Part shown: positions 29,900 through 38,683 of the stretch, in pieces | How positions within the stretch are numbered: the first letter of the stretch is position 1 | How the letters are laid out: every line of letters starts with the position of its first letter | DNA from: Mucilaginibacter mallensis | GTDB lineage: Bacteria; Bacteroidota; Bacteroidia; Sphingobacteriales; Sphingobacteriaceae | NCBI RefSeq assembly: GCF_900105165.1 | Contig: NZ_LT629740.1 | Span: forward strand, 434,001 to 498,000 | Direction of reading: 5' to 3' | Length of the DNA: 64,000 bases | Translations under genes and position numbers: made by a program | Notes under the pieces: generated by a model | Told to the model about the DNA's origin: nothing | The model's database searches: none | What the model saw: only the letters and a program-made list of their open reading frames with translations

Positions 29900-29907
29900 T
29901 ATATTTG
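29900..29907 (+). promoter_or_regulatory. Candidate -7 element (TATATTTG) for the RDD gene
   Basis: Exact TAnnTTTG match whose last base is only 7 bases from the ATG at 29914, implying a leaderless or nearly leaderless transcript. No TTG at the usual -33 spacing. Confidence 0.45.
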
Positions 29908-29913
29908 TTAAAG

Positions 29914-30651
29914 ATGGAAACTATAAGTGTACGCACCACCCAAAATATTGATATCGATTATGAGATTGGCGGCTTAGGCGAGCGCATATTAGCCTATATA
30001 ATTGATTGCGGAATATTTATCGGCTTGTTTATTGTTGGCGGCATTATAGGGGCAATATTTTCAGCTGAAACCTTTATTATGGTATATTTTATAATTATTG
30101 GTGTGCTGTATGTTTTTTATGATCTGTTGTTCGAAACATTTTTTAACGGGCAAAGCCTCGGCAAACGGATTATGAAAATAAGGGTGATCAGCTTAAACGG
30201 GACAAGACCGAGATTTAGCCAATACCTGTTGCGCTGGTTATTCAGGATGGTTGATTTTGGCATTAGCAGTGGTATATGTGCGTTAATTTCGGTAGCGGTA
30301 TCAAAAAAAGGCCAGCGCCTTGGTGATCTGGTTGCGGGTACAGCGGTGATAAAAACATCTCCACGCACAAAAAGGGATAATATTGCTTTTGCTACTACCG
30401 ATGATACCTATCAGCCTGTGTTTCCGCAGGCAAGCCAGTTAAACGATAAAGATATTGAGCTGATACATGAAGTAATGAGCAATTACTTTAAATCGGGAAA
30501 TGATATGCTGGTTTATACCATGGCCGATAAAATGCGGGAGCATCTATCTATTTCCCTGCCGCCGAATATGAACGCTATGCAGTTTTTACAAATCCTGATA
30601 AAGGATTACAGCCATATCAGTTCGTCTAGTGATCTGCTGATAAATAACTAA
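29914..30651 (+). CDS. RDD-family membrane protein
   Basis: The 245-residue protein begins with the RDD signature (GLGERILAYIIDCG, with the Arg and the first Asp) and has three membrane segments (about 24-50, 52-75, 110-130), then a soluble tail of about 110 residues. The middle holds FNGQSLGKRIMKIRV, also typical. RDD proteins are a broad family; some have been reported as Na+(Li+)/H+ antiporters and many act as partners of other membrane proteins. I use ATG 29914 and not the upstream TTG at 29905, which lies inside the -7 element. It is divergent from the SpoIIM/MoxR/DUF58 module and is commonly found with it. Its last 26 bases overlap the convergent DUF2752 gene. Confidence 0.93.
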   Translation: METISVRTTQNIDIDYEIGGLGERILAYIIDCGIFIGLFIVGGIIGAIFSAETFIMVYFIIIGVLYVFYDLLFETFFNGQSLGKRIMKIRVISLNGTRPRFSQYLLRWLFRMVDFGISSGICALISVAVSKKGQRLGDLVAGTAVIKTSPRTKRDNIAFATTDDTYQPVFPQASQLNDKDIELIHEVMSNYFKSGNDMLVYTMADKMREHLSISLPPNMNAMQFLQILIKDYSHISSSSDLLINN

Positions 30652-31039
30652 ACGGCGTTGCCGGGATATTACGCACGATCCAGAAGATCATCACTATAAC
30701 AAATATTATTTTAGGCGTAAGCGGATGGTACAATATTGCCCAGCGGATATCACGTTTGAAGATGAACGACCTGATCTTATAAGAAAGCTGTACCAGTAGA
30801 AAAGGCAGGCTGATAACTAATAAAAGATTGTAGGAGAGCGCCTGCTTTAGATCGCCGTGTAAAAGACTATATATGGCCCGTTGCGAACCACAGCCGGGGC
30901 AATCCAAGCCTGTAAGTGTATGGAAAGGACATTTTGGGAAAAACCCATATTTTGCCGGGTTAAACAGATAGTATATAACGGCTAAAGCAATTAATAACAA
31001 TCCGGTTAAGGCAAAATACAGGTTTCTTTTTAATGTCAT
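30626..31039 (-). CDS. DUF2752 membrane protein
   Basis: The 137-residue protein has about three membrane segments (7-25, 65-85, 110-125) and the DUF2752 signature CPGCGSQRAIYSLLHGD at about 46-62, with two cysteines that could bind metal or form a disulphide. Function is unknown. It follows the CD225-family gene on the same strand by 3 bases, and its end overlaps the RDD gene by 26 bases. Confidence 0.92.
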   Translation of the reverse strand: MTLKRNLYFALTGLLLIALAVIYYLFNPAKYGFFPKCPFHTLTGLDCPGCGSQRAIYSLLHGDLKQALSYNLLLVISLPFLLVQLSYKIRSFIFKRDIRWAILYHPLTPKIIFVIVMIFWIVRNIPATPFSYLSADH

Positions 31040-31042
31040 TTA

Positions 31043-31336
31043 TTAATGATGCGGCATAAAGCTGCTGATACCTACTGTAAAAACAAAAATTAAATAAATT
31101 ACCGTTACTGCAATACCTGTAAAAAATCCAATTTTAGTCCACTTTCCGGCTTGCTGCGAAGAATACAAGGCTCCGGCATAATCCCCGGAATCATATTTAC
31201 TATTAACAGAGGCCGCATTTATAATGCCTACAATGCCAAAAGGCAGACAGCAAAAAATGGTAACTAAAATAGACTCAACCAGCCAGTTTTTCGGGCGTAG
31301 AGGAGGCATTTGATCGAAAGGTGTTGTTTGATCCAT
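31043..31336 (-). CDS. CD225/dispanin-family small membrane protein
   Basis: The 97-residue protein has the CD225 pattern: a Pro-rich N-terminus (PPLRPKNWLVESILVT), a hydrophobic CCLPFGIVGIINAASVN segment with paired cysteines, a loop with a tyrosine/alanine run (DSGDYAGALYSSQQAGKW) and a second membrane helix (about 68-90). The family includes vertebrate IFITM proteins; the bacterial members have no settled role. It is paired with a DUF2752 gene 3 bases downstream, an arrangement I recall from other Bacteroidota. Confidence 0.92.
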   Translation of the reverse strand: MDQTTPFDQMPPLRPKNWLVESILVTIFCCLPFGIVGIINAASVNSKYDSGDYAGALYSSQQAGKWTKIGFFTGIAVTVIYLIFVFTVGISSFMPHH

Positions 31337-31421
31337 TGGTGATAAGAGATTAATTTATAGTTGAATGTAAAAATCTATTCTCAATAATCAAAATTTTATC
31401 GGCAAAAGCAGGATACTATTG

Positions 31422-31429
31422 TAATTTTG
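31422..31429 (+). promoter_or_regulatory. Candidate -7 element (TAATTTTG) for sdaA
   Basis: Exact TAnnTTTG match ending 5 bases before ATG 31434. A start site at normal spacing would fall on or beside the ATG, so the mRNA may be leaderless. Confidence 0.45.
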
Positions 31430-31433
31430 AACT

Positions 31434-32861
31434 ATGCAGAGAGAGCAAATATCCGTATTCGATATGTTTAAGATTGGCATAGGGCCATCAAGTTCGCACA
31501 CGCTTGGTCCCTGGCGTGCCGCGCAGCAGTTTGTACAATTATTGGAACAGCAGCAGGCCCTGCCTTTGGTTGAAGGGATCAGGATATTGCTATATGGCTC
31601 ACTGGCAAAAACAGGCAAAGGCCACGGCACTGATATTGCCGTACTACTGGGCCTGAGCGGTGATGACCCGGTAACTTTTGATGTAAACGCGATAGATACT
31701 AAAATAAACGACATTAAAACCTCGCATAAATTAATGCTGGGGGGCACGCAGCAGATCAGTTTTTTTACTGATGATGACCTGCTGTTTTTATTTAACGAAA
31801 GTTTACCCTATCACCCAAACGCGGTAACCTTTCAGGCATTGTTAATGGGCGATAAGGCTATATCAGCTACCTTTTATTCCATTGGCGGCGGCTTTGTAGT
31901 TAAGGAGGGCGAGCAGGATCAATCAAAAACAGAGGTCGACCTGCCTTTTCCTATCGATACTGCAGGCAATTTACTGCACTGGTGCATGAAAACCGGGCTC
32001 AAGATATCAGAAGTGGTAATGGAAAATGAGTTGGCCTGGCGCAATGAGGATGAGGTGCGCGCGGGCGCGCTCAATATTTTCAGGGTGATGAAAGAGTGTA
32101 TGTACCGTGGCTGCCATACTAAGGGCAATTTGCCCGGTGGCTTAAATGTATCGCGTAGGGCGGCTAATCTTAACAAAAAGCTCATCGGCACAAATACTTA
32201 CAGCAATTTTGATGAATGGGTAACAGCCATACGCCAAACCGGCGGGGGCTTTAAAAATATACTGGATTGGGTAAGTTGCTTCGCCTTGTCCATAAACGAA
32301 GAAAACGCCTCGTTCGGCAGGGTGGTTACAGCTCCGACCAATGGCGCAGCAGGGGTAATACCGGCAGTGCTGCTATACTATATAACTTTTTGTGATGGCT
32401 ATACTGATGATAAGGTGATCCGCTTTATGTTTACTGCATCAGAAATTGGCAGCATATTTAAAAAGGGTGCTACTATATCGGCGGCTATGGGTGGTTGCCA
32501 GGCGGAGATTGGCGTATCATCGGCAATGGCTGCTGCTGCTTTAACAGAATGTTTGGGCGGCACACAGCGCCAGGTATTAATGGCTGCCGAAATTGCCATG
32601 GAACACCACCTCGGCCTAACCTGCGACCCAATAGGCGGACTTGTGCAGGTGCCTTGTATTGAGCGTAATACCATGGGCGCTATAAAGGCCATAACCGCAT
32701 CACAACTGGCCCTGCAAAGTAACCCCGAAAATGCCAAGGTAAGTCTGGATGCCGTAGTACGCACCATGTGGCAAACCGCTCAGGATATGAACTCGAAATA
32801 CAAGGAAACATCTGATGGCGGCCTGGCGATAAATATACCGCTGAGTTTGCCTGAGTGTTAG
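31434..32861 (+). CDS. sdaA: L-serine ammonia-lyase, iron-sulfur type
   Basis: Deaminates L-serine to pyruvate and ammonia using a 4Fe-4S cluster. The single-chain 475-residue protein starts with the family signature [18 protein letters not shown]. The three cluster cysteines are Cys355 (GGCQAE), Cys397 (LTCDPI) and Cys408 (VPCIER); the 42- and 11-residue spacings match the known L-serine dehydratases. The last part ([23 protein letters not shown]) is also standard. It is monocistronic, probably expressed from the promoter right at its start, and is followed by a long palindrome shared with the convergent SGNH gene. Confidence 0.96.
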   Translation: MQREQISVFDMFKIGIGPSSSHTLGPWRAAQQFVQLLEQQQALPLVEGIRILLYGSLAKTGKGHGTDIAVLLGLSGDDPVTFDVNAIDTKINDIKTSHKLMLGGTQQISFFTDDDLLFLFNESLPYHPNAVTFQALLMGDKAISATFYSIGGGFVVKEGEQDQSKTEVDLPFPIDTAGNLLHWCMKTGLKISEVVMENELAWRNEDEVRAGALNIFRVMKECMYRGCHTKGNLPGGLNVSRRAANLNKKLIGTNTYSNFDEWVTAIRQTGGGFKNILDWVSCFALSINEENASFGRVVTAPTNGAAGVIPAVLLYYITFCDGYTDDKVIRFMFTASEIGSIFKKGATISAAMGGCQAEIGVSSAMAAAALTECLGGTQRQVLMAAEIAMEHHLGLTCDPIGGLVQVPCIERNTMGAIKAITASQLALQSNPENAKVSLDAVVRTMWQTAQDMNSKYKETSDGGLAINIPLSLPEC

Positions 32862-32865
32862 CACC

Positions 32866-32962
32866 TTAGTCCTGAGTCTGAAGTCTTTAGTCGTAAGTCT
32901 AAAGTCCGCTTGAACGGGCGGTAGTTTTTACTTACGACTAAAGACTTCAGACTCAAGACTAA
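32866..32962. repeat. Intergenic palindrome, family C (AGTC words), copy 2
   Basis: The arms 32866-32897 and 32931-32962 are complementary over 32 bases with one mismatch. They are built of AGTC words (TGAGTCTGAAGTC, TTTAGTCGTAAG), and the 33-base centre holds a smaller CCGC/GCGG hairpin. It fills the whole gap between convergent sdaA and the SGNH gene and may end both transcripts. Confidence 0.93.
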
Positions 32963-32965
32963 AAG

Positions 32966-33697
32966 TCACTTCTTATTCAATTGCGTAGCAACTAATGGTT
33001 CAAGCATGCTTACCCATTGCGTATACATCAGGCCCGACGGGTGCAAGCCATCCGAAGCAATTAACAAAGGGTCGTTAGCAGCTTGCCTTGAAATTGCCGT
33101 AATATTAATATAATATACGCCGGCTTTGGCGCTGATAGCTGCGTTGATAGCATTAAACTGATCTATTTGCGGGCCTATAACGGCGTCATTTCCGTTTGCA
33201 AATGGCGTAACACCGTAATCTGGTATCGATAATACAAAAACTCGGTTAGGGTCACCTTGGGCATAACTTATAGCTGTATTTAGTACCTGCGCAAATTTTA
33301 TGGTGTAATTGGCCTGGCTCATGCCCTGGTACTGATCATTCACCCCAATTAATAAGGTTACAAAACTGTATTGTTTAGTTTGAAACGGACTGGTCGCGAT
33401 CGCATTTATCAGTTCGTCGGTTGTCCAGCCGGTTACTGCAATTATATCCGGATTACGGGTTTTAAAGCCTGCTCCGCTTAATGCAGTAGTTAACTGGTAT
33501 GGATATGATTCTGCTTGCGATACAGATTGGCCTATAGTATAAGAATCGCCTAAAGCAAGGTAGGTAATGGAATCGGTGGTCATTGCTTTAACTGGGTTAA
33601 CGATGTCAGTTGACGTGTAAACATAAGGGTTAGCTTCATTTTTTTTACAGCCGGACAGCGTAGTCAAACTAATTAAAATTATCTGTAAAACTTTCAT
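32966..33697 (-). CDS. SGNH/GDSL-type hydrolase lipoprotein
   Basis: A probable esterase or acylhydrolase acting outside the cytoplasm. The 243-residue protein has a lipoprotein signal with lipobox LSGC (Cys17), block I GDSY with the nucleophile Ser52, the GVND block III, and DGLHPS with Asp216 and His219 of the catalytic triad. Substrate cannot be read from the sequence. Its ATG overlaps the lipB stop by 4 bases, so it is translationally coupled in the PPTase-lipB-SGNH operon. Confidence 0.93.
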   Translation of the reverse strand: MKVLQIILISLTTLSGCKKNEANPYVYTSTDIVNPVKAMTTDSITYLALGDSYTIGQSVSQAESYPYQLTTALSGAGFKTRNPDIIAVTGWTTDELINAIATSPFQTKQYSFVTLLIGVNDQYQGMSQANYTIKFAQVLNTAISYAQGDPNRVFVLSIPDYGVTPFANGNDAVIGPQIDQFNAINAAISAKAGVYYINITAISRQAANDPLLIASDGLHPSGLMYTQWVSMLEPLVATQLNKK

Positions 33698-34428
33698 ATC
33701 AATATCTCCATATCAAACAATACGGAAATATGATGTGTAAGGATTTTTTTTACTTCATTAATATCAACTTTTCTTCCCAGCTCGCGCTCCATCGAGGTTA
33801 CATCTTTATCATCAATACCACAGGGGATCACATTTTTAAAATAATCCAGGTTGGTATTAACGTTTAGTGCCAGGCCATGCATGGTAACCCAGCGGCTACA
33901 GCGCACACCCATGGCGCATATCTTTCGGGCTTTTTCGTTATCGGCGTCAAACCAAACACCGGTATAGCCGGGGTAACGCCCTGCCTGTAAACCATAATCG
34001 GCAAGGGTAAGTATTATAGCTTCCTCAAGTGTTCTTAAATACAGGTGTATATCGGTGAAGAAGTTATCCAGGTCCAGTATCGGATAGCTTACTATCTGCC
34101 CCGGCCCATGGTAGGTGATATCGCCGCCGCGGTTAACGGGATAATAAACGGCATTTTTTTCCTTCAGCCCTTGCTCATCGAGTAATAAATGTTCGGCCTT
34201 ACCGCTTTTGCCCAGGGTATAAACGTGCGGGTGTTCGCAAAAAATAAGATAGTTCGGCGTTATATCATTGTCCTCAACGGGCAATGCATCCGGCGTAACT
34301 GCCACCTGCCTGTTACGGATCTCCGTTTTTAACTTGACAGTGCTGTTAAATATCTCTTCCTGCTTATCCCATGCCTGCTGATAATCTATCAGTCCCCAAT
34401 CTATCAGCTCAACTTTTTTGTTCTTCAT
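33694..34428 (-). CDS. lipB: Octanoyl-(acyl carrier protein):protein octanoyltransferase LipB
   Basis: Transfers octanoyl groups from ACP to the lipoyl domains of pyruvate and 2-oxoglutarate dehydrogenases and GcvH, the first step of lipoate synthesis. The 244-residue protein has HPHVYTLG, RGGDITYHGPGQIVSYP, and the catalytic pair Lys169 (KICAMGVR) and Cys203 (IPCGI), 34 residues apart as in the E. coli enzyme. It lies 3 bases after the PPTase gene and overlaps the SGNH gene by 4 bases. Sharing an operon with an ACP-activating PPTase makes sense because both act on acyl carrier proteins. Confidence 0.97.
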   Translation of the reverse strand: MKNKKVELIDWGLIDYQQAWDKQEEIFNSTVKLKTEIRNRQVAVTPDALPVEDNDITPNYLIFCEHPHVYTLGKSGKAEHLLLDEQGLKEKNAVYYPVNRGGDITYHGPGQIVSYPILDLDNFFTDIHLYLRTLEEAIILTLADYGLQAGRYPGYTGVWFDADNEKARKICAMGVRCSRWVTMHGLALNVNTNLDYFKNVIPCGIDDKDVTSMERELGRKVDINEVKKILTHHISVLFDMEILI

Positions 34429-34431
34429 TTA

Positions 34432-35073
34432 TCAGCCCTTTACATATCCTATCATGTAGTCTTCATACTGCATGTATTCAACCTTGTAATTATTTTTTAC
34501 CGGTTCTTTATCCAGAGAAACCTGCAATGTGCCTTGCTCAGCAAATTTAAATGGCTCCAATAAAATGTTGTTTACAAACGATACCTCTTTTTGTCCGTAA
34601 CATTTATAAACCGCCTCCTTGGCGCACCAGCATACATATAGCTGCGGTATGCGGTTATTATCGGCGGCAATAAAATCCATTTCTTCGGGGCGCATAAATT
34701 TGTTGGCAATGCGCTCCACCTTTTCCTTTATCAACTCAATATCAATCCCCACCGGACTTTTCTTGCTGATCATTACCGCGGCGTAATCAAAAGAATGACT
34801 CATCGAGATCTGGAAAGGCAGGTTAACCAGGTAGGGTTTACCATGCGCGTCAACCTTGCAGTCGATAAAAGCGTCAGTATTCAGCATTTTGCGCAACAGC
34901 ACACGCGTGCCCAGCCAGTGCAAGTGGCGCTTGCCTTTGCTTAGCTGTTCAAAATAAGCCTGTTCGTCGGCATCTAATTGTAACTGGTTATACAATTCAT
35001 CTGCTTCTTCCTCTATTTTCCAGAGAGCAAATTCAGTGTCATCATCAACCCGTTGGCGGTATGCTATAGCCAT
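34432..35073 (-). CDS. 4'-phosphopantetheinyl transferase superfamily protein (Sfp type)
   Basis: Attaches the phosphopantetheine arm of coenzyme A to a carrier protein. The 213-residue protein has the metal- and CoA-binding motif GIDIE at 109-113 (Asp111, Glu113) and the second motif WCAKEAVYK at 149-157, in the arrangement of the Sfp/AcpT class. No AcpS-type gene is seen in the window, so it could serve fatty-acid ACP as well as any secondary-metabolite carrier. First gene of the operon with lipB; a -7 element TAAGTTTG lies 26 bases upstream. Confidence 0.92.
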   Translation of the reverse strand: MAIAYRQRVDDDTEFALWKIEEEADELYNQLQLDADEQAYFEQLSKGKRHLHWLGTRVLLRKMLNTDAFIDCKVDAHGKPYLVNLPFQISMSHSFDYAAVMISKKSPVGIDIELIKEKVERIANKFMRPEEMDFIAADNNRIPQLYVCWCAKEAVYKCYGQKEVSFVNNILLEPFKFAEQGTLQVSLDKEPVKNNYKVEYMQYEDYMIGYVKG

Positions 35074-35098
35074 AAAAGTAAAATTGCAAAAAGGATGG

Positions 35099-35106
35099 CA
35101 AACTTA
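35099..35106 (-). promoter_or_regulatory. Candidate -7 element (TAAGTTTG) for the PPTase-lipB-SGNH operon
   Basis: Exact TAnnTTTG on the reverse strand, 26 bases ahead of the PPTase start at 35073, within the divergent spacer shared with dcd. Confidence 0.45.
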
Positions 35107-35146
35107 TGTCAAATAATTCTAATTTAGCCATATAACATCTTTAAAT

Positions 35147-35683
35147 ATGATATTATCAGACAAACGCATTCTTGAGGAAATTGATAAGGGCACCATTATT
35201 ATTGAACCTTTTAAACGTGAGGGCCTGGGCACCAACTCCTACGATGTGCATTTGGGCAAACATTTAGCTACTTATCGTGATAGGGTGCTTGATGCAAAGC
35301 TGCATAATGAGATAGATTATTTTGAGATCCCCAAGGATGGATTTGTTTTGCAGCCCAACACACTTTACCTGGGCGTAACGCTTGAATATACCGAAACACA
35401 TGCCCATGTGCCTTTTCTGGAAGGAAAATCAAGCACCGGTCGGCTGGGTATTGATATACACGCTACAGCCGGCAAAGGCGATGTAGGTTTCTGCAATACC
35501 TGGACGCTTGAAATATCATGCGCGCAACCTGTAAAGATTTATGCAGGTATGCCTATAGGTCAGCTTATTTATTTTGTTGTTGAGGGCGATATTGAAACCA
35601 TGTACAATACCAAAGGCAACGCCAAATACAACAACCCCACCACCCGCCCTGTTGAAAGCATGATGTGGAAGAATAAGTTTTAG
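35147..35683 (+). CDS. dcd: dCTP deaminase
   Basis: Converts dCTP to dUTP, supplying dUMP for thymidylate synthesis. The 178-residue protein starts MILSDKRILEEI and carries the active-site stretch EGKSSTGRLGIDIHATAG, with the Ser and Arg of the family, then the Glu in WTLEIS and the C-terminal NNPTTRP segment that closes over the triphosphate. Length is normal for the monofunctional enzyme. It is divergent from the PPTase gene, with 73 bases between start codons. Confidence 0.96.
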   Translation: MILSDKRILEEIDKGTIIIEPFKREGLGTNSYDVHLGKHLATYRDRVLDAKLHNEIDYFEIPKDGFVLQPNTLYLGVTLEYTETHAHVPFLEGKSSTGRLGIDIHATAGKGDVGFCNTWTLEISCAQPVKIYAGMPIGQLIYFVVEGDIETMYNTKGNAKYNNPTTRPVESMMWKNKF

Positions 35684-35689
35684 TTTACA

Positions 35690-35791
35690 AGAGCCAGGAA
35701 TTAAGAGTCAAGAATCAAGAAAGATTATTTTGCAGACAAAGCGGTTAATATCTTTCTCATTTTATACTGATTCTTACATCTTGACTCTTTC
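35690..35791. repeat. Intergenic imperfect palindrome, family A (AATCAAGA words), copy 2
   Basis: Left half GAGCCAGGAATTAAGAGTCAAGAATCAAGAAAG in word form, right half CTTTCTCA ... TGATTCTTACATCTTGACTCTTT; the halves pair around a centre of about 30 bases. It lies just after dcd and ahead of the MG2 gene on the same strand. Confidence 0.85.
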
Positions 35792-35858
35792 CCAAAGTAA
35801 CATATTTGTTATACAACCAACCGGCATTATTAAGCACATATAATTTATTTTTATACCT

Positions 35859-38573
35859 ATGAGCTACAAAAAAATAATTGCAGGGCTATTGCTGATCGGC
35901 AGTGTAACAACCATAGCCGGTTTTATTAATGCTGATGAATATTCAATAGAGAAAATAGCCGGACAACTCAATAAGTGGAAGGAAAACTACGCGCCTGAAA
36001 AAGTTTACCTGCAATTTGATAAACCCTATTATGCAGTCGGCGATGATATATGGTTTAAGGCTTATGTAACCATAGGCAGCAAGCATCAGTTATCAGCCTT
36101 AAGCGGTGCTTTAAATGTGGAGCTGATTGATGATAAGGATTCCGTAAAGCAAAGCGTTAAGCTGCCTCTGATAAACGGCCTCGCCTGGGGTGACTTTGCA
36201 CTATCTGATACATTAACAGAAGGTAACTACCACATACGTGCCTACACCAATTACATGCGCAATGCCGGCGAGGATTATTTTTTTGATAAGGCCATTACCA
36301 TTGTTAACTCAACCACTAATAAGGTCTTTACAAAAACAACCTATACCTATACTACCCAAAACGGCAAACAGCAGGTAAATGCTGTCATCAACTATGCTGA
36401 TTTGAATCGTACACCGTATGCAAATAAAGAAGTGCGGTACACTGTTGAGCTGAATGCAAAATCTGTAGCCAAGGGGAAAGGCATCACGGATGATAAGGGA
36501 AATATCAATGTTTCCTTCACCGACCCGCAGCCTACGGCGTTGCAGTCGGGCATGATAGCAACTACCATTAAGCTGGATGATAAAAAAACGGTTACCAAAG
36601 CTATATTGATAAAAAACACGTCGGCCAATGTTGATGTCCAGTTTTTTCCAGAAAGCGGCAGCCTGGTGAGTGGTGTCAGATCCAAAGTAGCTTTTAAGGC
36701 AACAGGTGCCGATGGTTTAGGTGCAGATGTAAAAGGGACCGTAATTGATGATCAGAATAATACCATAACTGCTTTCAGCACCGAGCACCTGGGAATGGGG
36801 GTATTTGATCTTTTGCCAGCTACCGGAAGAGCATACAAAGCCAATATTACATTTGCCGATGGCACAACCAAAAGTTTCGATCTGCCTAAGGCAATTGATA
36901 AAGGTTTTGTTTTAAGCATTGATAACACCGACCCTAATAATGTTAAGTTAAAAATATCAGCCAGCCACGCGTTGCTTGCCGATAATCCTGACGATACCAT
37001 TAGTGTTATTGGTCAATCAGGCGGGCAGGTATATTTTGCCGCGCAGAGTAAAGCCAGCAGTACCAATTTTACGGCATCTATATCCAAAAGCCGTTTCCCG
37101 TCAGGTATTGTACAGTTTACCTTATTCTCGTCAAAAGGGGAACCTATGAATGAGCGATTGGTATTTATACAAAATCCTGATCAGCTTAAGATGGATGTAA
37201 ATTCGGCTAAACAAACCTACGCGCCGCGGGAAAAAGTTAAGATCAACCTAAATGCCCAAAACGCCGATTCAAAGCCGGTAATAGGCGCCTTTTCCGTGGC
37301 TGTTATTGATGAAACAAAGGTGCCGGTTAAAGAAGAGGATGAAAGTACCATATTGTCAAACCTGCTGCTTACGTCAGACATAAAAGGGTATGTAGAAAAA
37401 CCCAACTATTACTTTACCGGCGTAAACGAAAAAACTAAAGCCGATCTGGATGTACTGATGCTTACCCAGGGCTATCGCCGCTTTGAATGGAAAAAGATAT
37501 TAAAGGATGATATGCCGCCATTGGCCTATGAACCTGAAAGAACCTTACATCTCAGTGGGCATATAAAAACATCGGGCGGTAAACCTGTGCCGCATGGTAA
37601 GGTTACTTTGTTAGCTACCGGAGGGGGGACATTTTTTATAGATACGGTAACCGATGAACAGGGTAAATTTTCGTTCGATAACCTTGCATTCAGGGATAGT
37701 GTTAGGTTTGTGATACAGGCACGTACCAGCAAGGACAGGAAAAATGTAGAAATTGATCTTGACGACATAAACCCGCAAAAAGTTACCCAAAATAAGAATG
37801 CGCCCGATATGCAGGTGAATGTGAGCGATGGGCTGTCAGTCTACATGCAAAATAGCAAAGCTTATTATGATGCACAGTTAAAGTACGGCTTGGGTAATCA
37901 TATAATAGTATTGAAAGAGGTTGAAATCAGGGATAAACGGCCTGCTGCTTTAAAACATTCTGATAATTTAAACGGACCGGGCAATGCAGATCAGGTTATA
38001 TTAGGGGATAGATTACTTGGTTGCCCAACACTTAGCATTTGTTTACAAGGTGTGGTGATGGGGGTTACTTTTCGCAACGGAATACCTTATTCAACCCGTG
38101 GGGGTGCGTTGACTATTAACGTTGATGGTATGTTTCTGCAAAGTTCGGAGTATGATATGATCAATTCCAATGATATTGCAAGTATAGAAGTACTGCGTAC
38201 ACCTACTTATTATTCAATATATGGGAGCCAAGCTGGTCCCGGTGGTGTTATATTGATCACCATGAAAAGGGGGGATGAAGATCATTCCTATTTAAGCCGC
38301 CCGGCACCGGGTATTATTACTGTTTCGCCCAAGGGTTATTATAAAACCAGGGAGTTTTACTCACCTAAATATGACGATCCTAAAACTAACACTGCGGTAG
38401 CAGATCTGCGGTCAACCATTTACTGGAACCCTAATGTTATTACTGATAAAGATGGCAATGCTTCATTGGATTTCTTTAATGCAGGCAGCAAAGGGACCTA
38501 CCGCGTAGTTATTGAAGGTATTGACAGTGATGGGAATTTGGGCAGGCAGGTGTACAGGTATAAGGTGGAATAA
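35859..38573 (+). CDS. Secreted MG2 / carboxypeptidase-regulatory / TonB-plug-like protein without a barrel
   Basis: The 904-residue protein has an N-terminal signal (about 1-25), an MG2-like macroglobulin domain near 45-150 (EKVYLQFDKPYYAVGDDIWFKAY in pieces), further beta-sandwich domains, a carboxypeptidase D regulatory-like domain near 555-640 (LHLSGHIKTSGGKPVPHGKV) and a TonB-receptor plug-like domain near 725-805 (ITINVDGM and IEVLRTPTYYSIYGSQAGPGGVILITMKRG in pieces). No 22-stranded barrel follows; instead there is another beta domain ending RQVYRYKV. It belongs to a family common in Sphingobacteriaceae whose role is unknown; it may bind or present ligands at the outer membrane. It is convergent with the Gly-rich gene. 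Confidence 0.8.
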   Translation: MSYKKIIAGLLLIGSVTTIAGFINADEYSIEKIAGQLNKWKENYAPEKVYLQFDKPYYAVGDDIWFKAYVTIGSKHQLSALSGALNVELIDDKDSVKQSVKLPLINGLAWGDFALSDTLTEGNYHIRAYTNYMRNAGEDYFFDKAITIVNSTTNKVFTKTTYTYTTQNGKQQVNAVINYADLNRTPYANKEVRYTVELNAKSVAKGKGITDDKGNINVSFTDPQPTALQSGMIATTIKLDDKKTVTKAILIKNTSANVDVQFFPESGSLVSGVRSKVAFKATGADGLGADVKGTVIDDQNNTITAFSTEHLGMGVFDLLPATGRAYKANITFADGTTKSFDLPKAIDKGFVLSIDNTDPNNVKLKISASHALLADNPDDTISVIGQSGGQVYFAAQSKASSTNFTASISKSRFPSGIVQFTLFSSKGEPMNERLVFIQNPDQLKMDVNSAKQTYAPREKVKINLNAQNADSKPVIGAFSVAVIDETKVPVKEEDESTILSNLLLTSDIKGYVEKPNYYFTGVNEKTKADLDVLMLTQGYRRFEWKKILKDDMPPLAYEPERTLHLSGHIKTSGGKPVPHGKVTLLATGGGTFFIDTVTDEQGKFSFDNLAFRDSVRFVIQARTSKDRKNVEIDLDDINPQKVTQNKNAPDMQVNVSDGLSVYMQNSKAYYDAQLKYGLGNHIIVLKEVEIRDKRPAALKHSDNLNGPGNADQVILGDRLLGCPTLSICLQGVVMGVTFRNGIPYSTRGGALTINVDGMFLQSSEYDMINSNDIASIEVLRTPTYYSIYGSQAGPGGVILITMKRGDEDHSYLSRPAPGIITVSPKGYYKTREFYSPKYDDPKTNTAVADLRSTIYWNPNVITDKDGNASLDFFNAGSKGTYRVVIEGIDSDGNLGRQVYRYKVE

Positions 38574-38582
38574 TGTAAAAAT

Positions 38583-38671
38583 ATGTCATTGCGAGCGATA
38601 GCGTGGCAACCTCGTCGCTTGCATATTGAACGCGACGAGGTTGCTTCGTCGTTCCTCCTCGCAATGACATA
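38583..38671. repeat. REP-like palindrome, CATTGCGAG family, copy 1
   Basis: An 89-base element opening TGTCATTGCGAGCG and closing CTCGCAATGACA, with an inner GTGGCAACCTCGTCG stem and core CTTGCATATTGAACG. Near-identical copies are at 59131-59218 and 59734-59820. It lies between two convergent genes. Confidence 0.95.
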
Positions 38672-38683
38672 TTAAAATTTTAC

